Shown here piece by piece: positions 1 to 10,015 of a stretch of DNA of 64,000 nt. Within the stretch, counting starts at the first letter, position 1, and the number at the start of each line of letters is the position of its first letter. The stretch spans positions 151,496 to 215,495 of the forward strand of contig MU385779.1 of assembly GCA_022497155.1 (NCBI GenBank). The letters are read 5' to 3'. The stretch is from Whalleya microplaca (taxonomy: Eukaryota > Ascomycota > Sordariomycetes > Xylariales > Xylariaceae). The notes under the pieces were generated by a model that was not told the origin of the DNA, did no database searches, and was given only the letters and a program-made list of their open reading frames with translations. Made by a program: the position numbers and the translations under genes.

Positions 1-1052
1 CCCGCGACGAAGTCGAAGCTGGCATTCGCGTTGGGCTCAAGGACGGTCTCCGCATGAAGGTCGAAGTCAGGATCTGCATTGATGCCCACTCCCGCACTGA
101 AGGCGGCAGCAACGCCCTCGGCGTTGGCGGGGGAGGGGGATCGGTAGGGCGGGGGAGTGGGCGGCACGGTGGGCTCCTCCACCAGGGAGTAATGGTGACG
201 ACGCACCCAGCCGCGGTCGTCTCCGTACCAGCGCACATCCCAATGATCGATCCCGATCGTATCTTTCTTGCAGGTGAGTCTACGGTTGCTGCGGCTTGAG
301 ATCGCGAGCATACAGAGCCACCACAGGGCGAGGTCGGTCGTGAGTTGCGTCTCTCCCGCCTTGGTCCATGGAACCGCCTTAACGGCCACCGTCCAGCCAC
401 TACGGTCCTCTGTACTGAAGCAGCAGGCCACAAAATCCTCCTCTGTTAAAATATAGCCGTACCGGGTGTTTGAATGGACACATAGGTTTGCTAGTTGCCT
501 CACCAGCCAGAGGGGTCCCGCTCTATCTTGGTTGATTATACGCCGCCCTGGGAAATGACGGCTCGTCCGCCCCAGCCCCAGGACAAGCATTGGCATATCG
601 AGATCGTCAAGCTGGATTGCGTGGTCCGCTTTGATTCTGCCGTTCTTACTTTTGTTGGTCAAACCCGGCCTCAGGTGTGTCTCGGGCTTCATAAAGTCTC
701 TCTTCACTGCCGTACCAAGTTGCAGTTCCAGCTTCTTTCTAGCGAACTCAAATGTCGGGCCAAGCACCCCGTCACTCCACTGAATGAGATGGTTGATATC
801 GTGGGCCTTCGCGATCTCCTGGACAGAGGAAAGCACAGTACTTGGCTTCGGGACATCCAGTTGGCCTTCTGGGATGGGACTGTCGAGAATATGCCCATAG
901 CTCGCGTTCAAATTTTGAATGTTAAATGCATCCCAGGAGACAATATTGTTCGTTTGAATCTTTGGCCAGTCGGAGTTCTTCGAATTTCCATAACTTTGAA
1001 CCTTGCAAGGGAAAGAGGGCTTTCCCTGTGTGAGAGCCTTGCGCAAGGTCAT
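1..1052 (-). CDS. Fungus-specific hypothetical protein, 3' end beyond window
   Basis: An uninterrupted minus-strand reading frame runs from ATG at 1052-1050 to the left edge (about 350 codons) without a stop, so the C-terminus lies outside the window. The product contains a tryptophan-rich globular stretch (RQLANLCVHSNTRYGYI, then TEEDFVACCF and TTDLALWWLCMLA) followed near the edge by an acidic, proline-rich low-complexity part. I recognise this pattern from uncharacterised fungal proteins but know no function for it. An in-frame stop lies shortly upstream, so the ATG at 1052 is the first plausible start unless an upstream exon exists. A plus-strand frame at 495-1106 is its shadow. It is transcribed divergently from the FTA2-like gene. 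Confidence is good that it codes and low for any role. Confidence 0.75.
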   Translation of the reverse strand, partial: MTLRKALTQGKPSFPCKVQSYGNSKNSDWPKIQTNNIVSWDAFNIQNLNASYGHILDSPIPEGQLDVPKPSTVLSSVQEIAKAHDINHLIQWSDGVLGPTFEFARKKLELQLGTAVKRDFMKPETHLRPGLTNKSKNGRIKADHAIQLDDLDMPMLVLGLGRTSRHFPGRRIINQDRAGPLWLVRQLANLCVHSNTRYGYILTEEDFVACCFSTEDRSGWTVAVKAVPWTKAGETQLTTDLALWWLCMLAISSRSNRRLTCKKDTIGIDHWDVRWYGDDRGWVRRHHYSLVEEPTVPPTPPPYRSPSPANAEGVAAAFSAGVGINADPDFDLHAETVLEPNANASFDFVA

Positions 1053-2041
1053 GTTGTTGATAGAGGAATTGATTTTGTAGGTATGATTGGTCGCGTATGT
1101 AGGTAAGAAAGAGTGTATTGCCTACGGCGCGCCTATTATCACGGTGTTGCTGTCCCACCCACCTTCATTTGGTCTTCCGCAATCGCACACCACCTAAAGG
1201 TGGTACTCACCACCTAAATATCCGGAACCAGGTAACAAGGGTATACAGAAGTTCAGAGGGATCGCTTGTGTGCATTGAAAAATTGTTGGCAGTTTTCATC
1301 ACAGCTACTTCTTATGAACCAACAGGCCTACAGGGTCAGGAAAAGGGCCACTTTTGGAACAGGCCACAGCAGGGGCTGATTGCCGAAGACCAATAGGGGG
1401 GTCTCAATATTATGCAGTTGGTTGCAGTCTCTAATTACTACAAAGACAGAACTGCTAGATTGTCACCGCACCGAGGCTATGAAGCAAATAGGGGAGGAGT
1501 GAAGGATTATTAGTCGGGGGCGAGGGTTGATGGCAAGTGTTAGGCCAGGTGAGGCCAGGGTGTGTGCACACACTCACTGTGGCTGGAGAGGTGGCGCCGC
1601 CACCCTCTCCTATATAGCTATAGCTTCAGACACATATAGTAGCTTAGAGAATCATTAATCTGAAGTCAGGGTGGTAAGTGAATGTTGTATTAATGATGGA
1701 TAAGTGAGCTACCTGTGACTAGGTAACGATTCCTTAAGCTGACAGGGCACAGACCACCACCACAGTAGCGATAACTGTAACAATTGTTTATAGGCGGGGG
1801 CACGGACCACTACCACAGGTACCCACTTTTACTGCCCTAAGGTTGTTCGCTGACTAAAGTAAATCTGAACTCTGAACAGGACACCACACAAACAACATAC
1901 CGCACTCTATTCAAGTCCAAATCACATATAAATGGCGAGGTTTCCCGGGGGCAAGCGCCTTGGCGCAACTGGAATCTCCAGTCTCGAATCTTTCACTACT
2001 CCTGATTTCTCTCCGCGCGCATTTGGCCTTTCGCATCTGCA
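1053..2041. other. Divergent intergenic region with a GC hairpin and direct repeats
   Basis: No gene is seen. It holds an almost perfect GC-rich inverted repeat at 1585-1610 immediately followed by the TATA-like tract TATATAGCTATA (1611-1622). It also holds two 21-bp direct copies (1745-1765 and 1798-1818, 19 of 21 identical) starting GGGCAC and ending CCACAG. This could be promoter sequence for either flanking gene or an old repeat remnant. Confidence 0.5.
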
Positions 2042-3389
2042 ATGTATCCCGACTGGCCTGAGTGTGCTGCCGATTTGGGGCCCTTGCCACAATGCCCTGG
2101 CCCAAAGTTAGGGCCGTTCGACTTTCAAGGTCCCCAGAAGATCGAATTCCTTGAGATTCTTGGAGAGGGCCTCCATGCTATCGTTTTCAAGGTTCGGATA
2201 TTAGGGCAGGTCTATGCTCTCAAGGTGGTTAGCTTCGTCCTTCCACCAAACCGATAACTTTTTTACAAATAAATTACTGAATAAATCCGAACAGTTTCGA
2301 TGGATATATGATTATAATTGGCGCGGCTTTGGGAATTTTATCAACCACGAGAATCCCGAAGGACTCAGCGCCCTATATAATTACACGGAGCCGTTCAACG
2401 CTGAGTGCCGCGCCTTCGGCCGTCTTCAGGAGGCTGGGTGCGAGGAACTAGCGGTTCGATGTTATGGCTATGTGCTGCTGGACGAGGATCACGAGCGCAC
2501 TATGATGACTCAGTTCGACTTCAACAAATGGACCTTCAACGGGGACATAGAAGATTCCGGATGGATCGATGACGAGGAGCAGCGGATGCGCTATCCCGGC
2601 AAGAATGGCAGACCCCCACCGTTCAGATGTATTGTCAAAGCCTTTGGAAGAAGCATCGATGAGTATGAGGGCGATGTTGTTCCGCAGGGGCTGGCGCGCC
2701 AGTTACTTCGGAGCGTTATCAAGCTACAGAAACTCGGTATCATAGAGATCGACTTTGCGATCCGGCAGGTAATTGATGGCAAACTGGGCGACTTCAGCAC
2801 AGCTATGACATTACCCCATTTTGTAACGAATCCAGAGCTAAACCCACACCTTAGCCCCGCGATGATTCACGCTATGGAAAAGCAGACTTTTGTGCATTGC
2901 GTGAACGACTATCTAGGATTCGACTCCGCGATCAAAGATTGGATTTTGGAATATGGACGTGACAGGGGTCGTCTATCTATCGAGGCCTTTCCCGGGCGTC
3001 GGGGCTGCCCCCTCAAGGCACGGTATAATTTGAGGGGTAGCAGGGCAGCCGAGAGAACTCTCTATACTTTTGTTGACCCAAGGAGATATCGCTGGACGGC
3101 AAATCGGGTTATTGGGGGAGCCAATGCACTACCAGCTTCGCAGAGAAGGCATGCGGGACGGATATCCAAGGTTCTTGCGCGCCAATCTGTTTGTAGCAGG
3201 GAGTCGAAAGATCTTTTGCGAAAGCTGACTGCCCGTCCAGATATGTGGCGCTATCAATGTAAGCAACAGGATGAGAGCTGGGCTGATGGAATCGGATTAA
3301 GGGTTATGGGACTGCCCCACGTATTAGAGTGGGATTATAAGGGCGGTTACCTATTTCCAGTGAAGGATGACGGCGAGGATATCAAATGA
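2042..3389 (+). CDS. FTA2-like (kinetochore Sim4 complex subunit family) pseudokinase-fold protein
   Basis: Two exons, 2042-2224 and 2295-3389, join across a 70-bp phase-0 intron (donor GTGGTT, acceptor ACAG) to give 425 aa. Joining restores the family's continuous ALK/FRWIYDYNW block. The start of the protein carries a kinase-like glycine-rich loop (GEGLHAIVFKV, about residues 41-51) and the following ALK lysine. The positions of the catalytic loop and DFG read EIDFAIRQ and GDFS, so the HRD aspartate is lost and catalysis is doubtful. In fission yeast Fta2 belongs to the Sim4/Mis6 inner kinetochore complex. In filamentous fungi this family is often multicopy and accessory, so a kinetochore role for this copy is inference. 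The donor is weak but the reading frame supports it. Confidence 0.85.
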
Positions 3390-3537
3390 AGCAAACCGAT
3401 TGCGCTGGTTTAAACTGATGATCTGCAAGCGAGAGAGGTGTGCCGAAACAGACAGCAGCGCATCAGTGACTCGAGCTCGGGTGTGGCGATTCTGACTGGC
3501 AGCTTAAGTAGAGGTTACAGGCCGCAGGGGGGTCTAA

Positions 3538-4446
3538 TTTGAGGCCTGTGCACGCCAAGAAAAAGTTGTTTTAGGGACATATGTTCAGTATATGTCAAAA
3601 GGAGAGCCATATCCCTCCTACACCGAGCCGTTCGTAGTCGACGGACACGTGATACCCCGCGGCACTATGGTCGGCGTGAACCCCTATTGTGTTATGCATA
3701 ATGAAAGCTACTTCCCTGAGCCATTTTCATTTAGACCAGAGCGGTGGCTCGGGCCCGAGGACGGCGGGACTGCCGGCCCTGGGGCGGAGGAGGCCAGAAC
3801 GACGATGCGCCGAGCATTTGCGCCGTTTGCCCTAGGCGAAACGGGGTGCCTAGGCAAAGCGATGGCGTACCATGAGATGAGCTTAGTTGTCACACGGCTA
3901 TTGGAGCCAAGACCTGTTGGAAGCTATACGAGATGCAGGAATGCTACACGAGTACATATATTAGGTGCTGTTGGATGTTACTCGATACTGTTGGAATGTA
4001 TGACTGCCTAACAAAAGGTATGATTACCAGACGGCGGCTACGTCGGCAACAGACTAGATACGTACCAGGAATACGTACCAGGAATACGTACCCCGGCAGC
4101 AGGTCTACCTATATAAGACCCTCAGACTTAGATTAAAACTTAAAACCATAAGCACCCTCAGAGGCCCTAGAGAATTGTTAGCTGAATTGATGTATTCCAA
4201 GCCCTGATTACAGCCCTTGTCACATTAGTAGTGGCAAAAACTTTGTGGTATTTCGACTTCGAGAAGGTGCCTGGCGAGGCCGGTAGGCTTGGGGAGGGAG
4301 AATTAGGGAGAACTGATGGAAGGGGGAGGAGGGATGAGTATCAACTCTACTATAAGAGTGTAGCCGACCACGATGGTCCCAACTTAATGTTTAAGTCGAG
4401 ACGAGAGTACCGGAAGGAGTTGAAGCTGGATGAAGCAAACGATTGA
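3538..4446 (+). pseudogene. Truncated cytochrome P450 C-terminus interrupted by a solo LTR
   Basis: The left part (open from 3538, ATG at 3592) has a PERW motif (FRPERWL) and the heme-binding loop FALGETGCLGK followed by AMAYHEMSL. The right part (4230-4446) continues VVAKTLWYFDFEKVPGEAG to a natural stop. Removing the LTR plus one copy of the 5-bp target duplication rejoins them in frame (3592-3887 with 4230-4446, 170 aa), giving the usual end of a fungal P450. The I-helix, ExxR region and membrane anchor (over 300 residues) are absent upstream, where the frame is closed by a stop at 3535. The gene was therefore truncated as well as interrupted. It is not expected to be functional. Confidence 0.9.
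3888..4224 (+). mobile_element. Solo LTR of an LTR retrotransposon (337 bp), target duplication TTAGT
   Basis: The element begins TGTCACACGG and ends CCCTTGTCACA, so it has the TG..CA ends of an LTR. It is flanked on both sides by the identical pentamer TTAGT (3883-3887 and 4225-4229), the 5-bp target duplication typical of Ty1/copia and Ty3/gypsy integration. Inside are a TATA-like box (CTATATAAG near 4110) and a tandem repeat of ACCAGGAATACGT near 4065-4095. No gag or pol remains, so it is best explained by LTR-LTR recombination after insertion. Orientation is inferred from the TATA box. Excision in silico restores the P450 frame. The superfamily is not determined. Confidence 0.88.
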
Positions 4447-5531
4447 GTACTGAATACCACATCATGGGTTATCCTGGGTTATGGAGTAAGTTTTTACGCC
4501 GTTGTATTTTCTTCTTCGGCAAGAGGTAATGGCCATATTAGAATGAGAATACGAACCCAAGAAATCGACAAACAGTCCAACCCGCGTCCAGGAGTCCGGG
4601 TTAATGTCATATAGGATCTTGAGACTACATATTCTCAGAGCTTGTGTAGAAAGGGGGGTTAGACAGTAACCACTGACATCGTAGGTAGAAGGTCGATTCT
4701 TAAGGGTATGATTAGGTTATATTAGGAGGCTAGAATGGGAGATAGGTTCAGTATCTATGTTTATGGCGTAGGAGGACATAACCACGTTCTGAACAGTTGA
4801 CATTACGGTTTGGTTATTGCATCAAGACTAACATTGAATGACAGGCGTCTCTAGGCATATAACGGCGTGGTCAGTATGTAATACCTAGGTGGTTCAACAA
4901 ATGTCGCATAATATATAGGCATTAATATCTGACCCGGTATTAACAGTACCGTTTTTGTTTGCTACAACAAACCTGGAAGCTATCAACCTATGTACTTCCT
5001 ATTGTGGGCTGCTAGGGGACTAAGCACACACAGCACACTAAAGTGAACCTGTTAGGTACAAGTAGCACCAGCACTGGAGCTCTCCATCCTCAATCCATCA
5101 TTCACTCTCACGTTCCTACGAACCTGACACTATCGGGAGGGAACCTGGAAGTCACAAGAGCAAAAGAGCTACGTACCCCACACCTTTTGGTGTGGACCCT
5201 ACCTTACATTATTACCTAGGTACATGTAGGTACGGAGTACGTGTAGCAACATTGAATGCTGAATGGCTCCGCGTTGTAAGTCATCCCTACACTGCCCCAT
5301 AACAATTGACAGCCCTACAACCGGGGCTGAGCTTTCAAAGTCGACCCAACCTGCCAACTTCAATGTTCCATACAAAATAGGTTGCGCGCTTGGTAAATTT
5401 TAGACCCCAAGCAGCTTTTTCTCATCATCAATATACTTGCGTACGTATATTAGACCCCTGCGTCCTATTGCGTATCTGACCTCCGCGACAAAAAGGCCCT
5501 CGACACAAGCCTTAGATCACTTGAAGCGACA
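4447..5531. other. Intergenic, nothing recognised
   Basis: About 1.1 kb between the P450 remnant and the F-box gene. No open frame of coding character, tRNA or clear repeat was seen. It presumably includes the promoter of the F-box gene at its right end. Confidence 0.5.
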
Positions 5532-6996
5532 ATGGATTCTCTACCCACGGAACTCTTGTGTCTCGTCTTGCAAGAGCTGAAGGACTTCCAAGATCTTTCT
5601 TCCGTCATCAAGGCATCGCCGTCATGTTTTCGGGCCTTTGCCGGTTCACGACGTATAATACTGTCTTCCATCTTCAAGAACATGATACTTCCGGGTGCTT
5701 TGCATCATGCACTCGCTCTTGTTCATATCCCATCTCCGCCAGATGGAGAAAAGTTTCCCTATTTTCGAGACCTGGACTGTTTCTTGCACAGATATTTCCA
5801 GGAAGGTTCACTCGAGTTCCCAACAGAGCTGTCGATGGTTACATGTATATCCTTCAGTCGTCTCGCCGGGCAAATTTCACGATCCGTGGATGCATATTTT
5901 GACGACGCCATGGAGTCACTTGGGATCGCCAACCAGTCATCTCCCCAGGGTTGCATGCCCTTATCGTCTATAGAACGCACGCGACTCCAAAGAGCATTCC
6001 TTCGCTTCGAGTTATACTGCCGAGTTTATCCAGAGGACTTTAGTACTCGTTGCTCATCACACGCCCCCGGTCTTACTCAATGGAGCAAATTTGTCAAGCG
6101 GATGGAGCCTTGGGAAGTCAGGGGAATTGAGCTGCATCCATCGGTACCTTTCAGCAATCGTCGACCGATACGTGGATCAACACCAGGAGCAATTCATAGA
6201 AACTGTTCTGAAGTCCCTGGGCATCCAACTTCCTTACGAATCTCACGCTCCGCTTTCTCAAACCTCGAGTATGGACGCAAGAGAAGATGCCACCGAATTC
6301 GGCATCAACTCCCGTTTTGCAATGTTAGCCGTTGGAACATCCAAGCCATCTGAAAACTGCGAGATGGGGCACGCCGATGATTCAGGCGAGAGAATGTGCT
6401 ATCTCGAAAACTTGAATCCTGTCGACCTCGGTCTATTTTCAGAATCCCGCAAGTCCGATGCAAATGGATTTATCAGCTACATGGCCTCCTTAGGCTTAGG
6501 CTTTATGGATAAATTAATCACCGCGGATGACCATGAGCGGAAGGATCTCATACGGCGACATGCGCCTCGGGCGCGACATTTCTTACCTGAAGCGCTTGGT
6601 TATTCCGCTGGCGGCCGGCCAGCTGCTGCAACACCCGCAGGAGGCTTCACCGATGATATCAATCGTCCTAAGCTAGGTTGGTTCCGCTACAAATGTTCAG
6701 ATTGGGATAGACACCTCCCTGCCAAGACGGATGGACGCTTCTCTGGAATTACGAGGTTTCCGATTCGAACAATGGGTTGTGTCTTCTGGGACGCCGGGAG
6801 GATTTGTTGTCCTGCAGTTGACGAAGCTTTTCGAGAAGCAAATGGAATGGATATGCAGGAGGTCAGAGAACTCTATAGTCGAGAATATCGGCCTACTCCA
6901 GAGGAGCGCCTTAAGGGTGTCCAAATCCCTGAGTCACAACTGGGTAGGATAATTAGGGAATATGGTTCGATCAACGATATGATCGATGATCATTAA
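5532..6996 (+). pseudogene. F-box domain protein with a single-base frameshift
   Basis: The first frame (5532 to about 6120) begins MDSLPTELLCLVLQEL, a classic F-box start, and is followed by the helical SRL/FxRxE region common in fungal F-box proteins. At the GGGG run 6121-6124 the frame is lost, and the conserved text continues one base out of phase (GELSCIHRYLSAIVDRY) to a stop at 6994-6996. Removing one G gives a continuous 487-aa protein with no other break. F-box proteins normally act as substrate adaptors of SCF ubiquitin ligases through Skp1. A short intron does not explain the shift, because no GT..AG pair of sensible length fits without deleting conserved residues. It is either a young pseudogene or a sequencing error. 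Confidence 0.8.
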
Positions 6997-7340
6997 ATTG
7001 TCCAAATGCCTTCCGTTTAGGAATGGGGATTGTTTCGAGGGGAGGTCTGGGGGGGAGGAGGATGATATTGTCACGAGTGATCTTGTAAATAATCAATGAC
7101 ACAACTTGCTAGCCAACAGCAGATACAGTGGAAATACTGGAACTAAGATCCTTCTGCTTATGCAAATCAACCCTGATTAAGACCTGATGAAGCGGCCTAC
7201 ATAATAACGTAGCTGATTGAGCAATTTCTCAGCAATGTTACTGCAAACACTCCAGTACGACAATATGCCATCGGTGGTATTTTTTCCTCGTTGCATTAAA
7301 CGGACCTAATTCTCCAAAAATCAATGACAGTTCATAATAG
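6997..7340. other. Convergent 3' intergenic region
   Basis: Short spacer between two convergent genes, holding the 3' ends of both. Nothing further is recognised. Confidence 0.5.
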
Positions 7341-8876
7341 TCATACCTCGCGCAATAGCCTATAGGTAGTTAGCATTGCCGCATGGTCCGAGGTCCACTC
7401 GTTGCTTCTTTGGTTGGGATACGGTGCTGGCTCTCCCACTACGACGCGGTCAGACGCAAGCACCTTTAAATTGCCAGCGTAGTAGATGAAGTCAATCCTA
7501 TCCTGTGGCTCAGGCTTCCCTGTTGTGCCATTGTGAAAAGGATAAATAGGTGACCAGGTGATCCCAGGCGTACTGTGGGGGTCAGGGTGTGCCTCTCGGA
7601 AGGAGTCGGTGAGGCCTGCGTCGATAGGCTCCTTTGACGTTGGCCAGGGCACATTTGCGTACCCGCAATGCTTATCCTTCGCCGCATCAGTATAATCTAC
7701 ATGAGACGGCGCGTTGAAATCGCCAACGAGGATTACAGGAATCTTTTTGGCACCCGCGATTTGGCCAGCCATCGCCGTGATGGTCTCTTTAATCTGCGCT
7801 GTACGACCTGACTTGGCCTCCCGCTCCATGACTTCATCCACGGTCATCCCGTCATAGCAGAAGTCGTACGGACCATAGGGGGTATATCCGAGGTGCGTGA
7901 ACCAGAAGTTGAGCTGCGAATCGCCTCCATCGAGTGCGATACGCATCCCACCCGATTTCGACGTCAATTTGTACTTCTCCACGATCGGGTACCGGCTCAT
8001 CCCAGAGAAGCTGTCCCCGGTGTCCCAATAGTACCAGCCCAATGCCTCGGCCAGGCGAGTGGCATGACCTCCAGTGCTCTCCTGAAGTCCAACCACATCC
8101 GCACCGCTGTCCAGGAGAAATCGCAATTGCTTCTCGTGATAACCGCTAACTTGCGTGCCTCCCATCCAAAGATTGAATGTCAAGACCTTCAACTTCTGCA
8201 GAGCGGCACCGGACTTCTGGACTGGAATTGATATTTCTAAGTTAGTTGTAGATTTGTCCGCGCCGGTCGCTTCTACTGTAACTGGGGATGGCCCAATGAT
8301 GTCGGGCGTTCCGGAGAGTGTGCCATTGGAGTCGACGTTGACCCAGGCGGCACCATCCACTTTAGTGAAATTGACAGTTGAATTTCCGCCCCCAATCGCC
8401 AGCCCCCCAATTGCAGCCTGATATTCCTCGCCTTCGCGTGCGCTATGCAGCGTAATATTGTGGACGGGGAACGCAACTCCACCGGGCGTACTCGTGAGCC
8501 TCACCTCAATTGGCTCCGCTAGCCATTGGTAGGCATCGTCAGCTAGGAAGTAAGCGGTATAGACTCCGTCGAGAAGAGAGTTGGTTGATAATTGAACGGT
8601 ACCCTCTCTGCCCGTGGCATATTTCCAGACAAGGGATGACTCTGCTTTCCTTCCGTCGACGGGACCGCCGCGGGAGGAGTGCCACAAGCCTACCCAGTTA
8701 GTCGAGTTTGCATCGGTTGTTGAGTACTTGAAAGTGAACGGTTGATCACTTTCCACCACAGAGAGGGAGCCAGAAAAATTTTCAGCGATGTCTTTTGTTG
8801 TATGTATTTCTGACACTGCTGTCGTACTGAGTGCGAGGAGGAAAGCAGCTAATACCGCCGGTGCTGAGAATTGCAT
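7341..8876 (-). CDS. Secreted endonuclease/exonuclease/phosphatase-superfamily protein
   Basis: Single exon, 511 aa from the ATG at 8876. That start is chosen because it opens with a signal peptide (MQFSAPAVLAAFLLALSTTAVS). The frame is open for 30 further codons upstream, but that extension lacks a clear signal. The N-terminal half is Thr/Ser/Gly-rich and beta-like, with a segment resembling a putative-Ig domain (about residues 155-235). The C-terminal half is an EEP catalytic domain: LTFNLWMGG, LQES (metal-binding Glu), FTHLGYTP, GDFNAPSH (catalytic Asp/Asn), DRIDFIYY and the final SDHAA histidine. All core catalytic residues are present. The fold covers DNases, sphingomyelinases and phosphoesterases, so the substrate cannot be named. 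A secreted phosphodiesterase or nuclease is the inference. Confidence 0.9.
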   Translation of the reverse strand: MQFSAPAVLAAFLLALSTTAVSEIHTTKDIAENFSGSLSVVESDQPFTFKYSTTDANSTNWVGLWHSSRGGPVDGRKAESSLVWKYATGREGTVQLSTNSLLDGVYTAYFLADDAYQWLAEPIEVRLTSTPGGVAFPVHNITLHSAREGEEYQAAIGGLAIGGGNSTVNFTKVDGAAWVNVDSNGTLSGTPDIIGPSPVTVEATGADKSTTNLEISIPVQKSGAALQKLKVLTFNLWMGGTQVSGYHEKQLRFLLDSGADVVGLQESTGGHATRLAEALGWYYWDTGDSFSGMSRYPIVEKYKLTSKSGGMRIALDGGDSQLNFWFTHLGYTPYGPYDFCYDGMTVDEVMEREAKSGRTAQIKETITAMAGQIAGAKKIPVILVGDFNAPSHVDYTDAAKDKHCGYANVPWPTSKEPIDAGLTDSFREAHPDPHSTPGITWSPIYPFHNGTTGKPEPQDRIDFIYYAGNLKVLASDRVVVGEPAPYPNQRSNEWTSDHAAMLTTYRLLREV

Positions 8877-10015
8877 AATCAACCGACTATACCTGCTTCT
8901 CAACAGAAAATATGATAGTAGAAAGCAAATGTTATTGTGGTTATGAGTCCTTAATGACGAAAACACGTCGAGAAGACGATTTATAACATGTGCCGTTGTT
9001 CAAAATCAGATTTCGTCTGTGAGGCAGTGCAATATCTAGGACGTAATGACAACTATCAGTCTGAACTCAGCCAGCCTCACTACTGAGATCGTCATCGCTC
9101 ACCGACCATAACAGGAAAGTCCCATTTGGTGTCCAATTTGGAGATTTCGCGAGTTAAAACGGTCATATAGGTAATGCAATTGGCAATCTCTGCCTGCACG
9201 ACATATAGCTGAAAAACGATTCTGGATAAGTTGCCCTTTGTGGTTAATTTCACATGATGAACAGTATTTAATCTACACTTGAAGAAAACAGACACCCTAC
9301 TGTGTAATTGTGGCTGCTAATCTCGATCCAGATCTGGTAGCAACCTCGTCTCCTATTGGCAGAATTGAAATCGTTGATCTGACAGGATTACTCTGTTCTC
9401 TACAAAAGAGCATAGCCTATAACCAAACAAGCATACATATGAGTCTTCACAATTAATCAGAATGATCATCGATTTGGAGTTGCGTCAGGTCTGCTGCATG
9501 TTCTTCTCAAAGCTAGAATAAGATATACTAATTCTGCGTCTACTGGGTCGACTTGGGTCACGGGGTGCCTATCAACTACTTAGATATATATGAAAAATTA
9601 AACTATCAAAGAGATTTGCACACTATATTACGGTGGTAACTTCAGCTAAATAAATATTATGATAGGGGTTGTAAAAATAGAGCCCCTAATATTTTTAATG
9701 AACCCGAAGGTTCTGATAATCTGTCTATTAGTGATTTGTACCAAGCCAATAAAAGAAAGTCTAAGTTTCTTTCTCGTTAGGCGATTGCAAACTTTTCAAG
9801 CTGATGAAGGTTTAGAAATGCCTAAGACTTAAAAGTTGATCGAATACTTGAACAGATATCCAAATATGGAGCAGTGATTCCGCCTTAACGACTTATAAAT
9901 AATTGAGTCATTCGAGAGTAGGCATCGGATCAATTGATTGACGAGTTAGTATATCATGAACTGACGTATAATTTATACGGATATGTGTTTATGTCACCTC
10001 CTAACTAGTAGTTCG
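8877..10015. other. AT-rich intergenic region, nothing recognised
   Basis: Between the 5' end of the EEP gene and the 3' end of the oxygenase gene. Moderately AT-rich, with short frames only. No RNA gene or clear repeat. Confidence 0.5.

Noticed and set aside
495..1106. 203-codon plus-strand frame
   Set aside because: It is the antisense shadow of the conserved minus-strand gene at 1-1052.
1538..1743. Possible second solo LTR (TGTTAG..CTGACA)
   Set aside because: The flanks show no target duplication and the ends are not a convincing inverted pair.
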